Origin: CBFHWY01 sp965659675
GTDB taxonomy: Bacteria > Bacteroidota > Bacteroidia > Flavobacteriales_G > Salibacteraceae
Direction: 5' to 3'
Assembly (NCBI GenBank): GCA_965659675.1
Contig: CBFHWY010000018.1
Coordinates: 1-39,877, forward strand
DNA: 39,877 nucleotides
Part shown: positions 8,219 to 17,043 of the stretch, one piece after another
Layout of the letters: each line of letters starts with the position of its first letter
How positions within the stretch are numbered: position 1 is the first letter of the stretch
Translations under genes and position numbers: made by a program
The notes under the pieces: generated by a model
Database searches by the model: none
What the model was told of the DNA's origin: nothing
Seen by the model: only the letters and a program-made list of their open reading frames with translations

Positions 8219-9072
8219 CAAAAGAATATTGCCAAATTCAGAGAAGCAAAATCTGCTCTCGTTAATAATTCAGGTCCTGAGCTAATGATAAAAGGCTCTC
8301 CTTTCGAGGTTACCTTAGTTACGTCTGTGATGCCATTTTCATCTACCTCAAAGGCCCTTCTTTCATCAGATCCAGCGGTCACCTGACCTTTCAGTGCATT
8401 GGTGAAGGCTCCATTATAGGATAAACTCACAACGAGGTTAGTGTGACCGGTTAGGTTGTATTCTATCCCCGCGGCTGCTAACACGCCAACCCTGAAAATT
8501 CGAACATCAAGATCAGCGTTTTCGTCGAGTTGATTAGAGCCAGAGTCGTAAAAATCTTCGCCCTTCTGCGTGGTGCGAATATTGAAGGCAGGGCTTATTC
8601 CAAATTGACCAAAGTATTTGATATAGCCGATCTCATTCGTTTTCATTTTAAGGCTAATGGGTATTTCAACCTGCCGAATATTGTATTCAACTTGTCGCCT
8701 TGCAGGTTCGAGAATCACTCCTCCCGTATCATCTGTAAGTGACACTACACTCGGGTTGTTCATTACACCACCAATGTTATTTATGATCACCCCAGTAGAA
8801 AAGAAATAATTATCATTCTTTTCAAGGGAAAAGTCTGTGATCAGGCCATAGCTCAGTCCAGGTTGCACCCCGTCGGACTGGTAGCCTTTCGTGTCACTTC
8901 TGATCCAACCAACGTTAACAGCTCCAAACAAGCCGAAACTCAAACTTCTTGAATTTGGATCTGAATCTACAGTGCGAATCACCACCTCATTATCCTGCGA
9001 GAACACATGAATTGGGCTTGAGATTATCAAAAGAATTAATGCGAGCGCTGAAAGGCTTTTCATCATTTTCAT
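8218..9072 (-). CDS. Outer-membrane beta-barrel protein (porin-family type)
   Basis: 284 residues. A signal peptide runs to about residue 26 (ALILLIISSPIHVFSQ), followed by alternating hydrophobic strands such as LSFGLFGAVNVGW, NYFFSTGVIINNIGG, IRQVEIPISLKMK and TNLVVSLSYNGAF, and a C-terminal strand ending in FF. This is the pattern of the small outer-membrane beta-barrel domain common in Bacteroidota. I looked for the features of the T9SS protein PorT and did not find a convincing match, so only the fold is named. It is co-transcribed with nadE (TGATG junction) and divergent from gldB, a context that hints at envelope function. Confidence 0.75.
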   Translation of the reverse strand: MKMMKSLSALALILLIISSPIHVFSQDNEVVIRTVDSDPNSRSLSFGLFGAVNVGWIRSDTKGYQSDGVQPGLSYGLITDFSLEKNDNYFFSTGVIINNIGGVMNNPSVVSLTDDTGGVILEPARRQVEYNIRQVEIPISLKMKTNEIGYIKYFGQFGISPAFNIRTTQKGEDFYDSGSNQLDENADLDVRIFRVGVLAAAGIEYNLTGHTNLVVSLSYNGAFTNALKGQVTAGSDERRAFEVDENGITDVTKVTSKGEPFIISSGPELLTRADFASLNLAIFF

Positions 9073-9091
9073 GGTAGCTAGTTTGAATCTC

Positions 9092-9099
9092 TATTTTTG
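9092..9099 (+). promoter_or_regulatory. -7 box of the gldB-gldC promoter
   Basis: TATTTTTG matches TAnnTTTG at all fixed positions, with TTTC (9067-9070) 21 bases upstream as a partial -33 element. It is followed by a short stem GCGCT (9099-9103) / AGCGC (9109-9113) in the predicted 5' leader, 27 bases before the gldB ATG. Confidence 0.5.
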
Positions 9100-9140
9100 C
9101 GCTTCCTTAGCGCTGTAAAAAACAAATTTAGGCAATTGCA

Positions 9141-10142
9141 ATGAAGCACCTTCTTCTGATTTTGATCATGATTTCAATTGGGCTTTCATCTTGTGATAAC
9201 AATCCACATGATGTTGATGTTTCGGGTATAGAGATCCAACTGAAGGTCAAGCATTTTGATCAGGATCTTTTTGGTGAGACAAAAGACTGGAAGCAGAAAA
9301 GTAGATCCCTTTCAGCTGAATATGGGGACTTTTACATCAATCTCACTCAAATGATCCCAAATCTGGGCGATATTGATGATCCTGCACATTATCGTTATTT
9401 AGAATCATTCGCTAGTGACCCTGATATTTTGGATCTACAGAAAACCATTGAAGAGCGTTTGCCAAACCGCATTCGCTTCACCAGCGATTTTGTTAATGCT
9501 TTTCGATACTATCGTTTTCATTTTCCGAATCGAGTAGTTCCAGAGCTCATTTATTTTAATTCTGCCTTGAATGCTAGTCCTTTAGTGAACGACACACAAA
9601 TGGGGGTGGGCCTTGACTTGTTTTTAGGTTCAGATTTTGAACTTTATGATCGAGTGGGTTATCCTCAATACCTATCGAGTAGAATGAAGCCGGAGTACCT
9701 CGTTCATAACAGTATGAGAGGTTGGTTGATATCTGAATTTCCTAAAGCTGAAGCTGAAAATCTATTGGACGATATAATTTGGGAAGGAAAGATCCTTTAT
9801 GCAATGGATGCTATGTTCCCGTTTGATGAGGACAGTTTGAAAATTGAATACAAGAGCGAGCAAATCGCATGGTGCAAAACCTTCGAGGCTAATGTTTGGG
9901 CCCACTTCATTGAAAAGGAACTACTTTACGAGACCAGCATGGCTGAACGTATGAAATATTTGAATGAAGGGCCATTTACCTCAGGGTTTGCCAAAGAATC
10001 TCCTGCCCGGGTGGGTAAATGGCTGGGATGGCAGATCGTTAGGGCATACATGAAAGAGAATCAAATTAAACTCTCAGAGCTTTTTGCGTTAAAAGATGCA
10101 CAAGCCATACTGCGGGACTCAAAATACAAACCAACAAAATGA
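9141..10142 (+). CDS. gldB: Gliding motility lipoprotein GldB
   Basis: 333 residues, matching GldB in length and context. The N-terminus is a lipoprotein signal: hydrophobic residues 4-14, then LSSC with the lipidated cysteine C18. The body has the family pattern of an early VKHFDQDLF, a region reading RFHFPNRVVPELIYFNSALNAS, and GLDLFLGSDFELY. GldB is an envelope lipoprotein required for gliding in Flavobacterium johnsoniae; its exact role is not established. The stop overlaps the gldC start as ATGA, so the two are translationally coupled. Confidence 0.92.
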   Translation: MKHLLLILIMISIGLSSCDNNPHDVDVSGIEIQLKVKHFDQDLFGETKDWKQKSRSLSAEYGDFYINLTQMIPNLGDIDDPAHYRYLESFASDPDILDLQKTIEERLPNRIRFTSDFVNAFRYYRFHFPNRVVPELIYFNSALNASPLVNDTQMGVGLDLFLGSDFELYDRVGYPQYLSSRMKPEYLVHNSMRGWLISEFPKAEAENLLDDIIWEGKILYAMDAMFPFDEDSLKIEYKSEQIAWCKTFEANVWAHFIEKELLYETSMAERMKYLNEGPFTSGFAKESPARVGKWLGWQIVRAYMKENQIKLSELFALKDAQAILRDSKYKPTK

Positions 10143-10456
10143 AAAAATCAGAGATCAAGGTCAATATCAAGCTGGATGATAATAGGGTGCCAGAAGCTTT
10201 AAACTGGGAAGCCAGTGATACCGGAGACAAAGGAGAGTGTGATGCCATATTTATGTCGATCTGGGATAAGAAAGACCTAAATACGATGCGAATTGACCTG
10301 TGGACAAAAGAAATGCAGGTAGATGCTATGAAACAATTTGTTTTTCAGAACCTTGTGACTCTAGCTGATACTTTTGAGAGAGCCACGTCAGAATCAGAAA
10401 TGGCAAATGATATCAGGGATTTCAGCACCTATTTTAAGGAGAAGATGGAGCTTTGA
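10139..10456 (+). CDS. gldC: Gliding motility protein GldC
   Basis: 105 residues, soluble, no signal peptide, with the family features KKSEIKVNIKLDDN at the start, a central DAIFMSIWD and the RIDLWTKEMQVDAMK helix. GldC acts with GldB; loss of gldC gives a partial gliding defect in F. johnsoniae, and it is thought to stabilise or assist GldB. The start codon overlaps the end of gldB by four bases (ATGA), the conserved order. The last 23 bases overlap the end of the convergent symporter gene, leaving no room for a separate terminator. Confidence 0.92.
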   Translation: MKKSEIKVNIKLDDNRVPEALNWEASDTGDKGECDAIFMSIWDKKDLNTMRIDLWTKEMQVDAMKQFVFQNLVTLADTFERATSESEMANDIRDFSTYFKEKMEL

Positions 10457-12113
10457 CCTTCCCGCCGAAAAATGCTTGAAACAGTATTGATAGCAATACC
10501 ACAGTAAAGCATCCAATGATATTGAAGATCAGAAAGCCAATATCACTGAACTTAAATAGAGTAAGTACGCAAATTTCGGAGATCACAGCAGCCCAGAATA
10601 CTGCCTTTGATCTGATGTACTTCAAGAAGAAAGCCACAACAAATATTCCCAGAATGGTTCCATAGAAAAGTGAACCAAGAATGTTGACAGCCTGAATCAA
10701 ATTGTCGACCAGTTTGGCCATCACTGCAAAAAAGATCGCCATGGCTCCCCAAAAAAGGGTGAAGAGTCTCGACGCGTTCAGGTAGTGCTGCTCACTTCCT
10801 TCTTTTTTCCAGATGCGTTTATAGAAGTCGATAACCGTGGTGGAGGCAAGTGCATTCAATTCTCCTGCTGTGCTCGACATAGCAGCAGAAAGTATCACCG
10901 CCAATAAGAGCCCAACCACACCCACGGGGAGATAGTTCAATACATAGGTGATGAAAATATAATCAGAGTCTTTTGTCTCAAGCAGTGGATTCGTCTCCGT
11001 AACCAGTGCTTTGATTTCTTGTCTTTTATCTTTTTCGGCTTTATCCAAACTCCGAATTTGCACTTTCAAGTCTTCATTGGGCGAACTTGCAAAAGCTTCG
11101 ATCAACTCCTTTTTGCCCATGTGAAGATCTTTAAACTCGGATTCCAGGTTCAAATATCGCTCAGCATTCTTGCTTTCGAGCATGGCTTCTCTAGCTGGGT
11201 GATTATAAAAAGCAGGTGCATCTCGAAATTGGAAGAAAACAAATACCAATACTCCGGTCAGCAATATGAAGAATTGCATTGGAATCTTGATCCACGCATT
11301 AAAATATAAGCCGATCTTGCTTGCTTTCAGATCCTTACCGCCAAGGTAGCGTTGAACCTGCGATTGATCCGTCCCAAAGTAGCTTAGGGATAGAAAGAAG
11401 CCTCCTAAAAGTCCCGTCCATAGGGTATAGCGATTATTCAGATCGAAGGAAAGATCGATGATCTCCATTTTTCCCATGATCCCAGCAATTTCAAGGCTTT
11501 TTCCAAAACTGACTGGAATTTGAGATAGCAAAAGCCCAAAAGTGAGCAGCATGCCAAGCAATATGACCGCCATTTGCCACTTTTGGGTAAGGGCAACGGC
11601 TCTGGTTCCCCCACTCACGGTGTATAGAATAACGGTCAGACCCACTAGCAGATTCATCAGGTTCAAATTCCAGCCCAGAATACTAGAGAGTATGATTGCC
11701 GGAGCGTAGATAGTAATCCCTGCAGCTAATCCTCTCGACATCAAAAAAAGAAAAGCAGTAAAGAGGCGAACTTTTAGATCAAAGCGCGATTCGAGGTACT
11801 CATAAGCGGTGTATACTTTTAATCTGTAGTAGATCGGGAGCATAAATGCGCATAGGACCACAATAGCCAGCGGCAGACCAAAGTAGAATTGCACAAAGCC
11901 CATCCCGTCTTCATAGGCCTGACCTGGAGTTGAAAGAAAAGTAATAGCACTGGCCTGGGTTGCCATTACCGAAAGTCCAATCGCCCCCCAACTCATGGTT
12001 TTTCCACCGAGCAGGTACGACTCAATGTTTTTATTTTGTCTTGTCTTCCACGATCCGTAGAGGGCAATCAGCATTAGGGTTCCACCCATTATGATCCAGT
12101 CTGTAGGGGTCAT
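10434..12113 (-). CDS. Sodium:solute symporter (SSS family)
   Basis: 559 residues with about 13 predicted membrane helices and typical SSS elements: GGKTMSWGAIGLSVMATQASAITFLSTPGQAY around helix 2, the YEYLESRFDLKVR loop, TVSGGTRAVALTQKWQ, and SYFGTDQSQVQRYLGGKD. It couples import of a small solute to sodium entry; the substrate cannot be read from sequence. A hydrophilic, probably helical insert of about 85 residues (roughly 295-380) separates two helices. Its ATG overlaps the stop of a 40-residue membrane protein (ATGA), suggesting a two-part transporter. The 3' end overlaps gldC. Confidence 0.9.
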   Translation of the reverse strand: MTPTDWIIMGGTLMLIALYGSWKTRQNKNIESYLLGGKTMSWGAIGLSVMATQASAITFLSTPGQAYEDGMGFVQFYFGLPLAIVVLCAFMLPIYYRLKVYTAYEYLESRFDLKVRLFTAFLFLMSRGLAAGITIYAPAIILSSILGWNLNLMNLLVGLTVILYTVSGGTRAVALTQKWQMAVILLGMLLTFGLLLSQIPVSFGKSLEIAGIMGKMEIIDLSFDLNNRYTLWTGLLGGFFLSLSYFGTDQSQVQRYLGGKDLKASKIGLYFNAWIKIPMQFFILLTGVLVFVFFQFRDAPAFYNHPAREAMLESKNAERYLNLESEFKDLHMGKKELIEAFASSPNEDLKVQIRSLDKAEKDKRQEIKALVTETNPLLETKDSDYIFITYVLNYLPVGVVGLLLAVILSAAMSSTAGELNALASTTVIDFYKRIWKKEGSEQHYLNASRLFTLFWGAMAIFFAVMAKLVDNLIQAVNILGSLFYGTILGIFVVAFFLKYIRSKAVFWAAVISEICVLTLFKFSDIGFLIFNIIGCFTVVLLSILFQAFFGGKVKAPSSP

Positions 12114-12232
12114 GAGTAGAATTCAGTAAGTGCAAAGAATATAATGATATAAGCCAACAAAAGAGATAATGTGATCAGATTCACTCTGACCCAGAACTTT
12201 TGTGATTTCTCGTTGTTTCCCTCTTGTTCCAA
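12110..12232 (-). CDS. Small single-helix membrane protein, putative symporter partner
   Basis: A 40-residue reading frame that standard length cut-offs miss. From the TTG at 12232 it encodes a charged N-terminus (MEQEGNNEKSQKFW), then one long hydrophobic stretch (VNLITLSLLLAYIIIFFAL) and EFYS. Its TGA overlaps the symporter ATG by four bases (ATGA at 12113-12110). A promoter with both -33 and -7 boxes lies just upstream (12242-12270); because a further in-frame TTG at 12244 falls inside the -7 box, 12232 is the likelier start. Some other SSS transporters have small membrane partners encoded directly upstream (for example DUF485 with ActP, DUF4212, YhdT with PanF). That this is such a partner is inferred; I recognise no named family. 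Confidence 0.72.
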   Translation of the reverse strand: MEQEGNNEKSQKFWVRVNLITLSLLLAYIIIFFALTEFYS

Positions 12233-12241
12233 AACTTTTTC

Positions 12242-12270
12242 CAAAATTAGGTGTTCGTCAAAGCAACAAA
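12242..12270 (-). promoter_or_regulatory. Promoter of the small membrane protein / symporter operon
   Basis: On the minus strand TTTG (12270-12267), a 17-base spacer and TAATTTTG (12249-12242) match the Bacteroidota promoter TTTG-N17-20-TAnnTTTG at every fixed position. The expected transcription start is near 12236, a few bases before the TTG at 12232. It overlaps the upstream side of the divergent DUF5522-type gene. Confidence 0.65.
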
Positions 12271-12276
12271 AAAAGA

Positions 12277-12498
12277 ATGACTGAGTTCGCTCAACATAGT
12301 AATCGACTTGAACCTGAGGATTACTATCACAGTGAAGAGGGATATCTTATTTTTACCGAACAGTATCACCTCAAGAGAGGTTACTGTTGTGAGAATGGGT
12401 GTTTGCACTGTCCTTATGGATTTAAGAAAGAAAGCCTGCGAGTAGAAAACAAGAAAGAGAACGAACATGAGTCAGATTCAAAGCCAGATCAGCTTTAA
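12277..12498 (+). CDS. DUF5522-type small cysteine-rich protein
   Basis: 73 residues from the ATG at 12277; an upstream in-frame start at 12202 would run through the divergent promoter and is less likely. The core LEPEDYYHSEEGYLIFTEQYHLKRGYCCENGCLHCPYGF carries a CC-x3-C-x2-C cluster, which suggests a small metal- or iron-sulfur-binding knuckle, then a hydrophilic tail. This is the pattern of the DUF5522 family, of unknown function. Its last 32 bases overlap the start of the urocanate hydratase gene in another frame, so the two are expected to be co-transcribed. Confidence 0.8.
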   Translation: MTEFAQHSNRLEPEDYYHSEEGYLIFTEQYHLKRGYCCENGCLHCPYGFKKESLRVENKKENEHESDSKPDQL

Positions 12499-14488
12499 AG
12501 AGGAAATACAAGAAGGCATCCCATCAGAGTTACCGCCCGCCAGACAACGATCATCAGATCTTAGTCATGCCCCCAAAAGAAAAGAGATACTAAGTGCAGA
12601 TGAAAAGCGACTTGCCTTGCGCAATGCATTGAGGTATTTCGACAAAGCGCATCACGATACATTGGCCCCAGAGTTCGCAAAGGAATTAGCAGATCATGGA
12701 AGGATCTACATGTATCGCTTCATGCCCAGGCACAAACTCTATGCCCGCGACATCAATGAATATCCAGCCAGATCGAAACAAGCTGCTGGAATCATGTTGA
12801 TGATCCAGAATAACCTGGACCACGCCGTTGCTCAACATCCCGAAGAGCTGATCACTTATGGTGGAAACGGAGCCGTGTTTCAAAATTGGGCTCAGTACAG
12901 ACTCTGCATGAAGTATCTGTCAGAAATGACGGATGAACAAACTCTGGTGATGTATTCAGGCCATCCAATGGGCTTATTTCCATCACATCCTGATGCGCCA
13001 AGAGTTGTGGTAACCAATGGAATGATGATCCCAAATTATTCTTCTCAGGATGATTGGGAGAAATTTAATGCCCTTGGGGTAACTCAGTTTGGGCAAATGA
13101 CAGCGGGCTCTTACATGTATATCGGTCCGCAAGGGATCGTTCATGGAACGACCATAACGGTGCTCAATGCCGGAAGAATGATCGACCCTGAGGCAGATGG
13201 ATTGTCATCGAAGTTGTTTGTGACCGCTGGATTAGGAGGAATGAGTGGGGCTCAACCTAAAGCAGGGAATATCGCAGGCTGCGTTTCAATTACGGCAGAG
13301 ATCAACCCGAGCGCTGCATACAAAAGGCATGAACAAGGCTGGGTAGATGAGGTGATAGAGGACCTCGAAGAACTTATAGATAAGGTTGAAAAGAGCAGGG
13401 AATTAGGCGAAGCCAAGGCCTATGCTTATTTGGGAAATATCGTTGATCTGTGGGAATATCTTGCAGAACATCAAGTTAAGGTAGACATGGGCTCTGACCA
13501 AACCTCCTTGCACAATCCATGGGCTGGAGGATACTACCCTGTAGGCTATAGCTTCGAAGAGAGTAACAACATGATGGCCGAAGAACCCGAAGCTTTCAAA
13601 AATGCTGTGAAAGAATCACTGCGAAGACACGTGGAGGCAGTCAATAAATTGAGTGATCAAGGCATGTACTTCTTCGATTATGGCAATGCATTTCTTCTTG
13701 AATCAAGTAGGGCTGGAGCCGATATCATGGATGACAAGGGCGGATTCAGGTACCCATCCTATGTGCAGGATATCATGGGTCCAATGTGCTTCGACTATGG
13801 CTTTGGGCCATTCCGGTGGGTATGTTGTTCGAGCGACCCCAATGATCTTGATAAAACGGATGAGATAGCCGCAAAAGTGCTTGAAGAGATGATGGCAGAT
13901 AGCCCTAAAGAGATCCAGCAACAGATGGCTGATAACCTTCGGTGGATAAGGGCGGCGAAAGAAAACAAACTGGTTGTAGGAAGCCAGGCGCGTATTTTAT
14001 ATGCCGATGCCGAGGGAAGAACAAAAATTGCCAGGGCCTTTAATGAAGCTGTTCGAAACGGTGATCTATCAGCTCCCGTGATCCTTGGAAGAGACCACCA
14101 CGATGTTTCAGGTACCGATAGCCCATTCAGAGAGACGGCAAATATCTACGATGGTTCACAATTCACCGCAGATATGGCAGTCCAGAATTTTGTTGGAGAT
14201 GCTTTTAGAGGAGCTACCTGGGTTTCACTTCACAATGGTGGAGGCGTTGGCTGGGGAGAGGTCATCAATGGCGGCTTCGGAATGATGCTCGATGGAAGCG
14301 ATGAGGCAGATCGCCGACTTGAATCTATGTTATTCTGGGACGTGAACAATGGAATCGCCCGCAGATCCTGGGCCAGGAACGATGCTGCTGTATTCGCCAT
14401 CAAAAGAGCAATGAAGGAAGAACCCGCTCTTAAAGTAACTTTACCCAACTTTGCAGATGATGATCTTATAGAGAGATCGATATCTTAG
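12467..14488 (+). CDS. hutU: Urocanate hydratase
   Basis: 673 residues, longer than the roughly 550-residue proteobacterial enzyme but like the larger form I know from Bacteroidota. Recognisable blocks: YGGNGAVFQNWAQYRL, VMYSGHPMGLFPSH, GQMTAGSYMYIGPQGIVHGTT, the NAD+-binding GLGGMSGAQPKAGNIAG near residue 255, and SLHNGGGVGWGEVINGGFGM near the C-terminus. It converts urocanate to imidazolonepropionate using NAD+ as an electrophile, the second step of histidine breakdown. The other hut genes are not in this window, so it is either part of a scattered pathway or a solitary gene. A hybrid kinase gene starts 5 bases after the stop. Confidence 0.95.
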   Translation: MSQIQSQISFKEEIQEGIPSELPPARQRSSDLSHAPKRKEILSADEKRLALRNALRYFDKAHHDTLAPEFAKELADHGRIYMYRFMPRHKLYARDINEYPARSKQAAGIMLMIQNNLDHAVAQHPEELITYGGNGAVFQNWAQYRLCMKYLSEMTDEQTLVMYSGHPMGLFPSHPDAPRVVVTNGMMIPNYSSQDDWEKFNALGVTQFGQMTAGSYMYIGPQGIVHGTTITVLNAGRMIDPEADGLSSKLFVTAGLGGMSGAQPKAGNIAGCVSITAEINPSAAYKRHEQGWVDEVIEDLEELIDKVEKSRELGEAKAYAYLGNIVDLWEYLAEHQVKVDMGSDQTSLHNPWAGGYYPVGYSFEESNNMMAEEPEAFKNAVKESLRRHVEAVNKLSDQGMYFFDYGNAFLLESSRAGADIMDDKGGFRYPSYVQDIMGPMCFDYGFGPFRWVCCSSDPNDLDKTDEIAAKVLEEMMADSPKEIQQQMADNLRWIRAAKENKLVVGSQARILYADAEGRTKIARAFNEAVRNGDLSAPVILGRDHHDVSGTDSPFRETANIYDGSQFTADMAVQNFVGDAFRGATWVSLHNGGGVGWGEVINGGFGMMLDGSDEADRRLESMLFWDVNNGIARRSWARNDAAVFAIKRAMKEEPALKVTLPNFADDDLIERSIS

Positions 14489-14493
14489 CGAAG

Positions 14494-17037
14494 TTGAGAA
14501 CACTGCTTGAATTCATTCGTCAGAGCATTTTAACCAGACTATGGTTGGTCTTCGGACTGCTTTATTCACTTTCTGTGCTTATTGTAGCATGGTTGGTTTT
14601 TGAGATCCAGGAAGAAGAAATCCTTCGCAACGCAGGTAGTGAGAGCCGACACCGTTCGGAGTTGGCGCTAAAAGAATTTAAAGCTCAACTTGAGCTGGCT
14701 CAACGGGATATTTTACTGCTCTCTTCCAGTCCAAGCCTGAAGCACTTTGTTGAGGAAGCAAATGATGAGAATAGAACTGAGCTTTCAGCGCTTTTTGAAC
14801 AATACCTTAGCACAAGAGAAGAATATTTTCAGGTAAGATATCTCGATGCTCAAAGTGGAATGGAACTTATTCGCCTCGATAAGGACCAGGGTGCCATCAT
14901 CCAAAAAGCAGATTCAGCGCTTCAAAATAAACGCAACCGAGAATATTTTGAAGAGACTATTAAGTTAGAAAGAGATGCATTCTATTTCTCAGAGATCAAT
15001 CTGAATAGAGAGCACAATCAGGTGAGTATACCAGAGATAAAGACCTTAAGGGTTGCCTCACCGATCTATAAGGATGAAAGCCAACTAAAGGGTGTTGTGG
15101 TGATAAACATCGACCTACAATCATGGTTGACCAAGATTCGCTCACTAACTAGTGATAGGAGCGAGATGATCATCTTAAAAGATAATGACGAGTACGTTTT
15201 ACATCCCAATGATAGCCTCAGTTTCGGGATGGACAGGAAGCACGGCCATTTAAGTTCAGTTGATCTTGGCTTAGCAATGACCGAAGCTGATACAGCGGAG
15301 TACTTCAAGGGGAGTTTTCAGACAAAAGAGATGCTCTACACTTCTCAGAGTTACACTTATAACAAATCACCAGAGCGCAGTTTGAGTTTCATCGACTATA
15401 TCGAAGAAGCTGAGCTTTTTGCTTCCATCACTGAAAAAAGAAGGGAAATTGTTGGCCAGAGCATAATGATCATGTTCATAGGGCTCTTTATCATTTTCTT
15501 GCTTGCAAAAAGGCTTATTCGCCCTCTCCTTAGGATGAAAGATGAGATTGCAAAACGAGGTACTCAGGCAGAGTTGAACTTAACAGATAGCAAAAGAGAC
15601 GATGAGCTCGGAAGTTTGGCAAAAAGCTTTGAAGAACTTACTTTAAAACTACAGGAAGAGGCCGCGATGTCGCTTGAGGCGATGAAAAGAGCAGAAAAAC
15701 TTTCTGAAGAAAAAGAGGACTTCCTTGCGAACTTCTCTCATGAACTTAGAACTCCTCTCAATAGCATTTTGGGAATGTCGGAGGTGCTTACTGAGAATGA
15801 CCCAAGCCCGAAACAAAAGCCTGTACTCAATACTTTGAAGTATGCGGTTTTAAACTTGAGGGCGCTAATTGGTGATGTCCTTGACTCGAGCAAGATCGAT
15901 CAGGGTGATATCGAACTGAAAAAGGAACTTCTGATCCTTCCTGAGCTCGCCCAAAATCTGATCCTCAGTCACAAACCCGAAGCTGACCGTAAAGCACTTG
16001 ATTTAAGTTTCGAAATTGATGATGCGATCCCGGCTAGACTCGAAGGCGATTACCTGCGTCTTTATCAGGTCTTGAATAATTTACTTTCTAATGCGGTGAA
16101 GTTTACTTCTGAGGGGGGAGTAGTGTTGCGCATAAGTCAAAAAGATGACCTGATCCGTTTTGAGGTGATCGATAGCGGACCTGGGATTCCATTGGAAGAT
16201 CGCGAGCGCATCTTTGAAAAATACAAGCAGTCGGAGTCGGGTAGAAGAAATACTCAGGGCCTAGGGCTTGGGCTCAATATCGCAAGGAATCTTGTTGAAC
16301 TAATGGGCGGGGAATTACTGCTAGAGGACAGCAAAAAAGGCAGTCATTTCAGTTTTGCGCTTCACCTGCCTGCCTTAAAGGAAGAGGCAGAACCTAAAGG
16401 CCAAAGAATTGAGGCAAAAAGAAAGATACTTTGTGTTGACGATATTGCGATAAATAGATTCACTTTGAGCCAGTTGCTTGAACCTGAAGGCTATGAAGTA
16501 CTTGAAGCTGAAAGTTGTGCGGAGGCCAAAAAAATTCTCGAAACTGAAGCATTGGAGGTCGTGATCATGGATCTTAGAATGCCAGAAGTAGATGGTTTTG
16601 AGTGTATCAGATCTATGCAATCAGATCAGATCAATTTCATTGCACTGTCGGCGAATCTGGGAGATATTGAGAAGGCAAAGTTGGAAGGCCTTGGGGTGAG
16701 GTATGCCATGGAAAAGCCGGTCAACAAAAATGAACTCAAGCGATATTTGGACCTACTCTTTGCAGAACAATCTGGGCTGACTGAAAAGCTTAGGGTTTAT
16801 TTTGAGGGTGCATCGGATGAAAAACTAGAGAAAGCGAAGCAAGTGATGATAAAAGATATCGCTGATGCAGCTGAAGCTCTCAAATCTGAACCAAAGCAGG
16901 AAAAGTTGGATGACATCATTCATAAACTCAAACCTTCTTTGACCATTCTCTCAAGAGAAGACATTCTAAAACTCGATGCCAGTAAGATGAGTCAGGAATT
17001 AAGTGATTTATCGAAGAAGCTGGAATCGACTCAATAG
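14494..17037 (+). CDS. Membrane-bound hybrid histidine kinase with REC and HPt-like ends
   Basis: 847 residues starting at TTG 14494. Order: transmembrane helix 15-36, a periplasmic Cache-like sensor of about 285 residues, a second helix near 322-340, HAMP (341-393), HisKA with FSHELRTPL (phosphorylated H416), HATPase with N533, DSGPGIP at 560 and GLGLGLNIA, and a REC domain (acidic pair D649-D650, phosphorylated D693 in IMDLRMPE). The last ~90 residues are helical with DIIHKLKPSL; H810 there could be a phosphotransfer (HPt) histidine. It senses an external ligand and relays phosphate His to Asp and perhaps to a second His. It follows hutU by 5 bases and precedes a glycosyltransferase by 6. 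The ligand is unknown. Confidence 0.9.
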   Translation: MRTLLEFIRQSILTRLWLVFGLLYSLSVLIVAWLVFEIQEEEILRNAGSESRHRSELALKEFKAQLELAQRDILLLSSSPSLKHFVEEANDENRTELSALFEQYLSTREEYFQVRYLDAQSGMELIRLDKDQGAIIQKADSALQNKRNREYFEETIKLERDAFYFSEINLNREHNQVSIPEIKTLRVASPIYKDESQLKGVVVINIDLQSWLTKIRSLTSDRSEMIILKDNDEYVLHPNDSLSFGMDRKHGHLSSVDLGLAMTEADTAEYFKGSFQTKEMLYTSQSYTYNKSPERSLSFIDYIEEAELFASITEKRREIVGQSIMIMFIGLFIIFLLAKRLIRPLLRMKDEIAKRGTQAELNLTDSKRDDELGSLAKSFEELTLKLQEEAAMSLEAMKRAEKLSEEKEDFLANFSHELRTPLNSILGMSEVLTENDPSPKQKPVLNTLKYAVLNLRALIGDVLDSSKIDQGDIELKKELLILPELAQNLILSHKPEADRKALDLSFEIDDAIPARLEGDYLRLYQVLNNLLSNAVKFTSEGGVVLRISQKDDLIRFEVIDSGPGIPLEDRERIFEKYKQSESGRRNTQGLGLGLNIARNLVELMGGELLLEDSKKGSHFSFALHLPALKEEAEPKGQRIEAKRKILCVDDIAINRFTLSQLLEPEGYEVLEAESCAEAKKILETEALEVVIMDLRMPEVDGFECIRSMQSDQINFIALSANLGDIEKAKLEGLGVRYAMEKPVNKNELKRYLDLLFAEQSGLTEKLRVYFEGASDEKLEKAKQVMIKDIADAAEALKSEPKQEKLDDIIHKLKPSLTILSREDILKLDASKMSQELSDLSKKLESTQ

Positions 17038-17043
17038 CCTCTT

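Noticed and set aside
8218..9072. Assignment of the beta-barrel gene as T9SS PorT
   Set aside because: The barrel fold is clear but the N-terminal pattern expected of PorT was not found, and proximity to gldB alone is not enough.
12202..12276. Upstream start for the DUF5522-type gene
   Set aside because: It would read through the divergent promoter, and the family core begins after the ATG at 12277.
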